Source: CAZEGV01 sp964511645 (GTDB lineage Bacteria; Bacteroidota; Bacteroidia; Cytophagales; JAAEPT01). Taken from it: a DNA stretch of 13,734 nt. Both the position numbers and the translations under genes were made by a program. The stretch is taken from NCBI GenBank assembly GCA_964511645.1, contig CAZEGV010000063.1, forward strand, positions 1 to 13,734, written 5' to 3'. Each line of letters opens with the position of its first letter. Positions within the stretch are counted from its first letter, which is position 1. Positions 8,458-13,734 of this stretch are shown piece after piece. The notes beneath the pieces were generated by a model. The model was given only the letters and a program-made list of their open reading frames with translations, ran no database searches and was not told the origin of the DNA.

Positions 8458-8964
8458 ATGAGGACAAAAATTATTTTATTTTCTAGTTTTTTTATTCTTT
8501 TTTCTTGTTTGGTAAGTCAAGCTCATGACTGGGAAAGCCAACTTAAAATAAAACGATATAAATACGGTGTGTTATTAGGTATAGAAAGAGGGAAATATAC
8601 TTTTATTAGCCTTGGAGGAGAGTTTCAATATAAAAAACTAAAACTTAATAATGCTCCAACACTCTCTGGGCTTTTTTTAGCTTCTTATGAATTCAAAAAT
8701 AATCTCATCGATTATACCTTAGGCTCTTGGTACAAACGTGGAAGAACAAACCTATCTTATGGGATTAATGCCCATATGATCTCAGATTTTAATCATTATA
8801 AGTTTGGAGTATCCCCCTCAATTGGATATAAATTATTAGGATTTCATGTACTTACAGGCTATAAGTTTACTACCCAAACTTATAAAATCCCACATAATAA
8901 TTTTTATATCTCTATCAGGTACTTTTTGAGTCAAAGTAGGAAGACTAAGATAAAAAAAGGATAA
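8458..8964 (+). CDS. Small exported protein, probably an outer-membrane beta-barrel
   Basis: I do not recognise a named family in this 168-aa protein. It begins with a good signal peptide: basic MRTK, a hydrophobic stretch rich in Phe and Leu, and a likely cleavage after SQA (residue 22). The rest consists of short alternating segments rich in Tyr, Phe and Gly (KYGVLLGIERGKYTF, SLGGEFQYKKL, FGVSPSIGYKL, YISIRYFLS), as expected for about 8 amphipathic strands. It has no cysteines after the signal peptide. The last strand ends in an aromatic (YISIRYF), but a basic tail SQSRKTKIKKG follows, so it lacks the C-terminal aromatic typical of many barrels. It is transcribed divergently from the DUF2723 gene; 152 bp separate the two starts. 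It has no partner gene in its own direction before clpB. Confidence 0.7.
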   Translation: MRTKIILFSSFFILFSCLVSQAHDWESQLKIKRYKYGVLLGIERGKYTFISLGGEFQYKKLKLNNAPTLSGLFLASYEFKNNLIDYTLGSWYKRGRTNLSYGINAHMISDFNHYKFGVSPSIGYKLLGFHVLTGYKFTTQTYKIPHNNFYISIRYFLSQSRKTKIKKG

Positions 8965-9057
8965 CACTATTTTGATCCTGAAATGGTATAACAAAATAAG
9001 GTTAACGCCAAAATAAGACAAAACGTCATTAAACCTGTATCAATCGAGTAGATTATC

Positions 9058-9097
9058 AGACAAATTGTCTCTTTATTAAGCTTGGAAGATTTTTTGA
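9058..9097 (+). promoter_or_regulatory. Putative heat-shock control region of clpB: palindrome plus sigma54-like element
   Basis: AGACAAATTGTCT (9058-9070) is a perfect 6+1+6 inverted repeat. Eleven bases further on, TTGGAAG starts at 9082, followed by five bases and TTGA (9094-9097). This has the exact spacing of a sigma54 -24/-12 promoter (GG, ten bases, then GA in place of the expected GC). A start of transcription some 12 nt downstream would leave a leader of about 18 nt before clpB. From memory, similar palindrome-plus-TTGG arrangements precede heat-shock genes in flavobacteria. The degenerate GA means the promoter assignment is inference; the palindrome is directly seen. Confidence 0.45.
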
Positions 9098-9124
9098 GAG
9101 AAGCTTTATCAAATACAACTAGAT

Positions 9125-11719
9125 ATGAACTTTGAAAAATATACAACTAAATCACAACAACTACTTCAGCAAGCTATAGAAGTAACCAAATCTAATGGTC
9201 AGATTGTTATTGAATCTGCTCATTTACTTAAGGCATTAATACTTACAGATAATTATATCTTAGACTTTATAGCCAACGAAACTGGAGCAAATACCAACCA
9301 CTTAGAAGCAACTATTGATGCTATTATTAGCCGAGTAGCAAAAGGAAGTGGGGCGGATCCAAACTTATCTAACCAAGCTCATCAAAACTTATTAAAAGCA
9401 GAAAAAGAGTTAAAAACTTTTGGAGATTCGTTTGTAGCTGTAGAGCATATTTTACTTGCCCTCATGCAAAGTGGTGACGAAATTGGCAAGATTTTAAAAG
9501 ACGCTGGTTTTGAAAGAAAAAAAACAATTGAAGCAATTAAAAAATTAAGAAAAGGAGGAACCGTGAACGACAAAAATGCTGAATCAAAATATCAATCATT
9601 AGAAAAATACTCTGTAAATCTCAACAAAAAAGCCAAAGAAGGGAAGATTGACCCAGTAATCGGTAGAGATGAAGAAGTTAGACGGGTATTACAAATTTTA
9701 TCCAGAAGAACAAAAAATAACCCAATACTAATTGGAGAACCAGGCGTTGGGAAAACTGCTATTGTAGAAGGGCTTGCTCAGCGAATTATTGCAGGAGATG
9801 TACCAGAAAACTTAAAATCTAAAACAATTATTTCTTTAGACATGGGGCTACTCGTAGCAGGCGCAAAGTTCAAAGGAGAATTTGAAGAAAGACTAAAAGC
9901 CGTAATCAAAGAAGTACAGGATGCTGCTGGAGAAATTATTTTATTTATAGATGAGATTCATACCCTTGTAGGTGCTGGAGGTGGAGATGGAGCTATGGAT
10001 GCCGCCAATTTATTAAAGCCTGCTCTTGCTAGAGGAGAACTTCATGCAATTGGTGCTACCACTTTGGACGAATACCAAAAGCATATCGAAAAAGACAAAG
10101 CCCTAGAGAGACGTTTCCAAACAATTGTGGTAGACGAACCTTCTGTAGAAGATGCTATTTCGATATTAAGAGGGATTAAGGACAAATATGAGGTTCATCA
10201 TGGAGTGAGGATTCAAGATGATGCTGTGATTACTGCTGTAGAATTATCAAATAGATATATTTCTGATCGGTTTTTACCCGACAAAGCCATTGACCTGATG
10301 GATGAAGCCGCTGCGAAGCTTCGTATTGAAATCGACTCAGTACCTGAAGAATTAGATGAAATAGAACGTAAAATCATGCAATTAGAAATTGAGCGTGAAG
10401 CCATTAGACGAGAAAAAAACAAAGACAAAGAAGCAATTCTAAATAAAGAAATTGCTGAACTTAGTGCTGATAGAGATGAGCTACGTACCAAGTGGAATGC
10501 CGAAAAAGAAGTCATTGTAGCCATCCAAGCCGAAAAAGAAAATATTGAAAAATATAAGCTTGAAGCAGAGCAAGCCGAGCGTAATGGTGAATACGGAAAA
10601 GTAGCCGAAATACGCTACGGAAAAATAAAAGACAGCGAAAATAATTTAAACAATTTACAAAAAGAATTTAACGCCAAAAATGAAGATAATCTATTAAAAG
10701 AAGAAGTAACTCCAGAAGATATTGGAGAGGTTGTAGCCAAATGGACTGGTATTCCCGTTAATAAAATGTTGGAAAGTGATGCTCAAAAATTACTAAACCT
10801 AGAAGAAGAACTGGGCAACCGTGTAGCAGGACAAGAAAGAGCAATAGAAGCATTATCAGATGCAGTACGCCGTTCAAGAGCTGGACTACAAGACCCTAAA
10901 CGTCCAATTGGATCATTTATCTTCTTTGGGACAACTGGAGTAGGAAAAACAGAACTTGCCAAAGCACTTGCCGAATATATGTTTAATGACGAAAACTCAT
11001 TAGTACGTATAGACATGTCTGAATACCAAGAAAGCCATGCCGTAAGTAGGTTAGTAGGAGCCCCTCCAGGCTATATAGGTTATGACGAAGGCGGACAACT
11101 AACAGAAGCAGTACGCAGAAAACCTTATTCAGTTATATTATTAGACGAAATAGAAAAGGCACATCCTGACGTTTTTAATGTGCTTTTGCAAGTCTTAGAT
11201 GATGGTAGGCTTACTGATAACAAAGGGAGAATTGCCAACTTCAAAAACACCATTATTATTATGACTTCTAATGTTGGGTCACACATTATTCAAGAAAGAT
11301 TTGAAAATGTAAAACCCGAAGAAATAGAAGGAATAACTGAAAAAACAAGAGCAGAAGTGTTTGAATTGATGAAAAAATCAGTAAGACCCGAATTCCTAAA
11401 CCGTGTAGATGAGATTATCATGTTTACACCACTTACCCAAGCCGAAATCAGAGAAATTGTAACAATTCAATTCAAACTAATCCAAACTAGATTGGCAGAT
11501 AACGGGATAGCATTACAAGCAGAAGATTCGGTACTTGATCATTTAGGTATCTTAGGTTATGACCCTACTTTTGGAGCTCGCCCGCTTAAGCGAGTCATCC
11601 AACGGGAAGTATTAAACGAACTATCTAAGCAAATTATAGAAGGAAAAATTCATAAAGAAAGCATCGTTAAAATCAAAATGGACAATGGGAAGATAGCGTT
11701 TGAGAATAACAAGGGATAA
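9125..11719 (+). CDS. clpB: ClpB, ATP-dependent protein disaggregase
   Basis: This full-length 864-aa Hsp100 chaperone forms a cytosolic hexamer that, with DnaK/DnaJ/GrpE, extracts polypeptides from aggregates. It has an N-domain (1 to about 145) and AAA-1 with Walker A GEPGVGKT (204-211), Walker B ILFIDE (272-277) and pore loop KFKG (248-251). The coiled-coil M domain (about 405-525) is rich in Glu and Lys and distinguishes ClpB from ClpA and ClpC. AAA-2 has Walker A GTTGVGKT (602-609), pore loop GYIG and Walker B ILLDE, followed by the C-terminal domain with GARPLKRVIQ. No ClpP-binding IGF/L loop was noticed. The pore loop uses Phe where E. coli has Tyr, a conservative aromatic change. The gene stands alone, with a palindromic control region upstream and a GC-rich hairpin 7 nt after the stop. 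Confidence 0.98.
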   Translation: MNFEKYTTKSQQLLQQAIEVTKSNGQIVIESAHLLKALILTDNYILDFIANETGANTNHLEATIDAIISRVAKGSGADPNLSNQAHQNLLKAEKELKTFGDSFVAVEHILLALMQSGDEIGKILKDAGFERKKTIEAIKKLRKGGTVNDKNAESKYQSLEKYSVNLNKKAKEGKIDPVIGRDEEVRRVLQILSRRTKNNPILIGEPGVGKTAIVEGLAQRIIAGDVPENLKSKTIISLDMGLLVAGAKFKGEFEERLKAVIKEVQDAAGEIILFIDEIHTLVGAGGGDGAMDAANLLKPALARGELHAIGATTLDEYQKHIEKDKALERRFQTIVVDEPSVEDAISILRGIKDKYEVHHGVRIQDDAVITAVELSNRYISDRFLPDKAIDLMDEAAAKLRIEIDSVPEELDEIERKIMQLEIEREAIRREKNKDKEAILNKEIAELSADRDELRTKWNAEKEVIVAIQAEKENIEKYKLEAEQAERNGEYGKVAEIRYGKIKDSENNLNNLQKEFNAKNEDNLLKEEVTPEDIGEVVAKWTGIPVNKMLESDAQKLLNLEEELGNRVAGQERAIEALSDAVRRSRAGLQDPKRPIGSFIFFGTTGVGKTELAKALAEYMFNDENSLVRIDMSEYQESHAVSRLVGAPPGYIGYDEGGQLTEAVRRKPYSVILLDEIEKAHPDVFNVLLQVLDDGRLTDNKGRIANFKNTIIIMTSNVGSHIIQERFENVKPEEIEGITEKTRAEVFELMKKSVRPEFLNRVDEIIMFTPLTQAEIREIVTIQFKLIQTRLADNGIALQAEDSVLDHLGILGYDPTFGARPLKRVIQREVLNELSKQIIEGKIHKESIVKIKMDNGKIAFENNKG

Positions 11720-11725
11720 AATAAT

Positions 11726-11792
11726 GTTAGGGCGTTCCCCCACTCGCCAAAAAGGCGAGCTCGTGGGGTCTGGCTTTCTGTTCCCAATCTTT
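11726..11792 (+). repeat. GC-rich REP-like hairpin after clpB (possible terminator)
   Basis: Against an AT-rich background, this stretch is locally GC-rich and folds strongly. CCCCAC (11738-11743) pairs with GTGGGG (11763-11768), and inside it TCGCC (11744-11748) pairs with GGCGA (11754-11758) around an AAAAA loop, with GCTC bulged. It is framed by GTTAGGGCGTTC on the left and TCTGGCTTTCTG, TTCCCAATC on the right. I recall this frame (GGGCG...GGGTCGGGCTTTC...) as an abundant intergenic repeat in Bacteroidota genomes, but cannot confirm it here. It could act as the transcription end of clpB, although no immediate U-tract follows the stem. Confidence 0.6.
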
Positions 11793-11793
11793 A

Positions 11794-11888
11794 TTGTTTT
11801 TATGATTATTATCATTTGCTTTTGTATCAGTCTGAACTTATCGAAGATAAAGCAAAAGAGATGAAGAAATTAATAATCATAAAAACAA
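11794..11888. repeat. 18-bp perfect inverted repeat around a 59-bp spacer
   Basis: TTGTTTTTATGATTATTA (11794-11811) is the exact reverse complement of 11871-11888. The spacer also shows partial pairing (TTGCTTT near 11816 against AAAGCAA near 11850) and contains CTGAACTTATCGAAG. That string resembles a common Bacteroidota intergenic repeat I remember only by eye. It lies directly after the GC-rich hairpin, and the two may be one composite repeat unit. No open frame of note crosses it. Confidence 0.65.
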
Positions 11889-12089
11889 AAAGGATTTTCA
11901 CGTCAATCCTTAACGCAATAAGAAACAAACAAAATGTAGCAAAAGCTATGTTTTATAAACAGTAATTTAGCAAATCAAAAACTCCGAGTGTAGCTATTAT
12001 ACATAAGTGATGAAATTATCTACTAAATTGATTTCCATTTTTTATTTTCAAACACAACTCACATCATATTCATTATCAAATAGTTATAG

Positions 12090-12112
12090 TATAAAAAAGC
12101 GACTTTTTTATA
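12090..12112 (+). promoter_or_regulatory. A/T-rich perfect hairpin upstream of the LRR gene
   Basis: TATAAAAAA (12090-12098) and TTTTTTATA (12104-12112) are exact reverse complements around GCGAC. It could be a weak bidirectional terminator or an operator; the low GC content makes a strong terminator unlikely. The loop GCGAC is complementary to GTCGC at 12133-12137, just before the putative promoter box. Confidence 0.35.
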
Positions 12113-12143
12113 TGAAATCAAATTAACAAAATGTCGCATAGGT

Positions 12144-12151
12144 TACTTTTG
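12144..12151 (+). promoter_or_regulatory. Putative -7 promoter box of the LRR gene (TACTTTTG)
   Basis: TACTTTTG fits TAnnTTTG and lies 55 nt before the ATG at 12207, predicting a leader of about 45-50 nt. No TTG -33 box is apparent at the expected distance. The A-rich leader before the ATG is typical of Bacteroidota translation start regions, which rarely show Shine-Dalgarno sequences. Confidence 0.45.
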
Positions 12152-12206
12152 TATATTAAAAATTAATATACTATCGAAAATAATTTATAACTAAAACTAC
12201 AAAACA

Positions 12207-13378
12207 ATGAAAACAATGAAGCTTTATTCGCTAGTTCTAATATTTATTTCTAGCACCTTAGTGGCACAACAAAATATAAATATACCTGATGCTAAGTTTA
12301 AGCAAAAATTAATATTAGAAGGAGTTGATCTTAATGGTGATAAAGAAATATCTGTTACAGAGGCATTATACCATATTGACTATAATCTACGTCAATTATC
12401 TTGTTTGTTTTTCACATTCTCTTCGTTAAAATAATCTACCGTAACTAGTTATGCTAAATTATTTTGCCTTAATAATGCAAAAAACAATTCAATCTAATCT
12501 AGACGCATATTACGATCAAAATGGTATTAGATGTGACTAGTTTAAATCTTTCTCTTGGTCGTATTAAAGATTTGGAGGGGATACAATATTTTACCAACTT
12601 GACAAAATTAAATTGTCAAGCAAATTTACACTTATCTTCAATTGACTTAAGCCAAAATGTAGCTCTAACTCATTTAGATTTGACTCAAGTAGAGGTGTCT
12701 ACTATTGATTTGAGTCATAATACTGCTTTAGTAGATCTTGAAATTGATCTTAATTTTAACCTTACAAGTTTAGATTTAAGTCATAACCTATTACTTAAAA
12801 AGTTAAATATATCTCAGACAGGAATTGAGAGTATGGATTTTAGTGAAAATCCTAATTTAGAAGAATTAATTGCTAACGGAAGTTTTTTAACAGAAATAGA
12901 TGTGTCTAAAAATCTAAAATTAAAAAGCATTGTTTGTGCTTTTAGCCATTATTTAAAACAAGTTAATCTTGCAAATGGAAATGGAAATAATATTACTGTA
13001 ATGGCGGCGGCTTCTTCACCTCTTCTTTCTTGTATACAAGTAGATGCTAGCATAATTAATAATATCCCTAGTAATTGGAGAAAAGACAGTAAAGCCAATT
13101 ATTCATCTAATTGTTATGCAATTACAGGGATGGAAACATTAAACAGTATCGGCAGTATTTCTGTATATCCTAATCCTGCTAAGGATGTAATTATTGTTGA
13201 TAATAAGTCACAAATAAAAGTTATTAAAGTTAGAATAATGAATTTGTTAGGAAAAGAAATATCTGTAGTAAATTTAGATAACAAAATGATTGACATTTCT
13301 GATTTGAGTACAGGAGTTTACATTTTACAATTAGAAACTGAAGCGGGAATTTCGAATAAACGTTTTGTGAAAGAGTAA
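12207..13378 (+). pseudogene. T9SS-secreted leucine-rich-repeat protein gene, split by a 158-bp element
   Basis: The 5' part (12207-12368) encodes a signal peptide ending near STLVAQ and the start of the mature protein (NINIPDAKFKQKL, then DLNGDKEISVTEAL). That is the usual opening of Bacteroidota LRR surface proteins. Copy B is inserted in the next codon. The present frame then runs 21 foreign codons to TAA at 12432-12434, giving a 75-aa product. The 3' part (12527-13378) holds about six irregular LRRs of 20-22 residues (LTSLDLSHN, LKKLNIS). It then has a SNC-containing linker and a type-A T9SS sorting domain (ISVYPNPAKD, LSTGVYILQLE, KRFVKE). Joining 12368 to 12530 restores ...EISVTEALDVTSLNLS... 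and one 336-aa frame. An ATG (12521) in the element's right end could restart translation in frame, but that 285-aa product lacks a signal peptide. The function of the intact protein is unknown; adhesion or binding is typical of such proteins. Confidence 0.9.
12369..12526. mobile_element. 158-bp MITE-like foldback element (copy B), flanked by TTA duplication
   Basis: The element starts TACCATATTG and ends CAAAATGGTA. Its left 78 bases are roughly complementary to its right 80 bases along the whole length, with a few small gaps. By eye about two thirds to three quarters of positions pair. The outermost 21-bp arms including TTA match at 16 of 21 positions, and the core TAACTAGTTA (12442-12451) is a perfect palindrome at the exact middle. 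TTA at 12366-12368 and 12527-12529 is a direct repeat, and removing 161 bp restores the host gene, so TTA is a target-site duplication. It has no coding capacity, so movement would need a transposase supplied elsewhere. The 3-bp TTA duplication would fit TNA-targeting groups such as some IS5-family elements, but the ends do not let me name a parent. Confidence 0.88.
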
Positions 13379-13389
13379 TGATAAGAATG

Positions 13390-13427
13390 AAAAAGTTACC
13401 TATCTTTTTAAATAGGTAACTTTTTTT
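13390..13427. terminator. Strong bidirectional intrinsic terminator
   Basis: AAAAAGTTACCTAT (13390-13403) pairs perfectly over 14 bp with ATAGGTAACTTTTT (13412-13425) around an 8-nt loop, with T continuing to 13427. It begins 12 nt after the stop of the LRR gene. With A-runs on one side and T-runs on the other, it can end transcription from both directions. The remnant gene on the opposite strand stops 57 nt away on the far side. Confidence 0.9.
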
Positions 13428-13483
13428 GTGCTATGATTTCGGATTATGTCAAAAAAACATATATTTTACTTGGTTACTCTGTT

Positions 13484-13686
13484 TTAATCCCCTTTTATTA
13501 CAAGTTTAAGGTTTTGTTGATGATACCATTCAATTACGTCTTCCCAAGGGTAATCAAATGGTGATAAAATTGAGTCAACTTGATTATTCAGTAAATCGGA
13601 GTATAGTATCTCTGAGATTGTTTGCGTTTGTCCATTTCCTAAGAAATCTCCAGTAACCGTAAGAAAGGTTCTTTTCCGATATCTTA
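13484..13686 (-). pseudogene. 3' remnant of a minus-strand gene interrupted by element copy C
   Basis: The minus-strand frame ending TAA at 13484-13486 is open back to the TTA junction at 13684-13686 and some 14 codons into the element, where it meets TGA (13730-13732). The native part is about 66 residues and includes TFLTVTGDFLGNGQTQ, SEILYSDLL, FDYPWEDVIEWYHQQ. GDFLGNGQT recalls the GDFNGDGK calcium-binding/FG-GAP-like opening of a family of Bacteroidota lipoproteins, in which much more sequence usually follows, so the 3' end may also be truncated. I cannot name the gene. The 5' part would lie beyond the window, on the other side of the element. Confidence 0.55.
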
Positions 13687-13734
13687 TACCATATTGACTA
13701 TAATCTACGTCAATTATCTTGTTTGTTTTTCACA
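13687..13734. mobile_element. Left end of the palindromic element (copy C, cut by window edge)
   Basis: These 48 bases are identical to 12369-12416 of copy B, and the TTA before them (13684-13686) is also shared, giving 51 identical bases. The flank upstream differs (GATATC against GAGGCA), so this is an independent insertion at another TTA. The perfect identity contrasts with the 8 mismatches in the right end at 1-47 and suggests recent spread of this subfamily. Whether it is a 158-bp copy or the end of a longer element cannot be seen. Confidence 0.85.

Larger units (their letters stand above)
11720..12206. other. Gene-free intergenic region between clpB and the LRR gene
   Basis: No convincing coding frame is present on either strand in these 487 bases. 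The region holds the REP-like hairpin, the long inverted repeat, a small hairpin AAGGATT/AATCCTT (11890-11896 with 11905-11911, loop of 8), and an A/T-rich hairpin at 12090-12112. Further on are the putative promoter of the LRR gene and a short palindrome TATATTA/TAATATA (12152-12170). Between about 11915 and 12085 I see nothing specific. Confidence 0.6.

Noticed and set aside
8974..8986. Another copy of the element end (AATGGTATAA near 8977)
   Set aside because: Only about 9 bases match the terminus and no further element sequence or palindrome follows; likely chance in AT-rich DNA.
10213..11016. Long open frames on the minus strand inside clpB
   Set aside because: They mirror the codon pattern of clpB, encode Ser-rich low-complexity products and match no family; clpB on the plus strand is certain.
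11621..11815. Minus-strand open frame (64 aa) across the end of clpB and the GC-rich hairpin
   Set aside because: It runs through the repeat and into clpB, has no domain or start context, and is best explained by chance.
12369..12526. Integron attC site
   Set aside because: The element is palindromic and of roughly suitable size, but it lacks the RYYYAAC / GTTRRRY core sites at its ends, has a TTA duplication, and is inside a gene instead of between cassettes.
13523..13560. TACCATTCAATTACGTC resembling the left end of the element
   Set aside because: The match stops after a few scattered bases, and the segment is native coding sequence (EWYHQQ region) on the minus strand with no TTA flank.
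1..13734. CRISPR array, tRNA or rRNA genes
   Set aside because: No regularly spaced direct repeats and no cloverleaf or rRNA-like stretches were seen on either strand; the only repeats are those described.

Overview
The window reads as a low-GC chromosome segment of a member of the Bacteroidota, probably Flavobacteriia or a related class. The evidence is a T9SS-type C-terminal sorting domain on an LRR protein, a second decayed sorting domain at the left edge, a TPR/PD40/CRD/OmpA protein of the PorE type, a DUF2723 (GT117-like) membrane protein, a tsaE/alanine-dehydrogenase-like gene pair, and promoter boxes of the TAnnTTTG form in place of -35/-10 elements.

Layout. Positions 1-50 are the right end of a short dispersed element (copy A), followed at about 51-351 by the decayed 3' end of a T9SS-exported protein gene. 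From 354 to 8305 the minus strand carries a tightly packed housekeeping block. In transcription order it holds a DUF2723 protein, a DEAD-box RNA helicase 3 nt downstream, a 119-bp gap with a promoter box, a PorE-like OmpA protein, tsaE (1-nt TAATG overlap) and an alanine-dehydrogenase-like protein (11-nt overlap). Divergent from this block is a small probable outer-membrane barrel protein (8458-8964), then clpB (9125-11719) with a heat-shock-like regulatory sequence in front. Positions 11720-12206 contain no gene but are rich in inverted repeats. The first is a GC-rich REP-like hairpin directly after clpB.

The most interesting part is 12207-13734. A gene for a T9SS-secreted leucine-rich-repeat protein is split by a 158-bp element (12369-12526, copy B). 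The element is one long imperfect palindrome centred on TAACTAGTTA. It begins TACCAT, ends ATGGTA, and is flanked on both sides by TTA. Removing the element plus one TTA restores a single 336-codon frame across the junction, so both the insertion and the 3-bp target duplication can be read directly. A third copy (C) begins at 13687 inside the 3' remnant of another gene and runs off the right edge; its 48 visible bases, and the TTA before them, are identical to copy B. All four visible ends abut TTA. The window therefore starts and stops inside the same repeat family, as a contig broken at repeats would.

The housekeeping genes look intact, while all three genes touched by the element are accessory genes and are broken. 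One further oddity is that the alanine-dehydrogenase-like protein seems to lack two of the catalytic residues of true alanine dehydrogenases.
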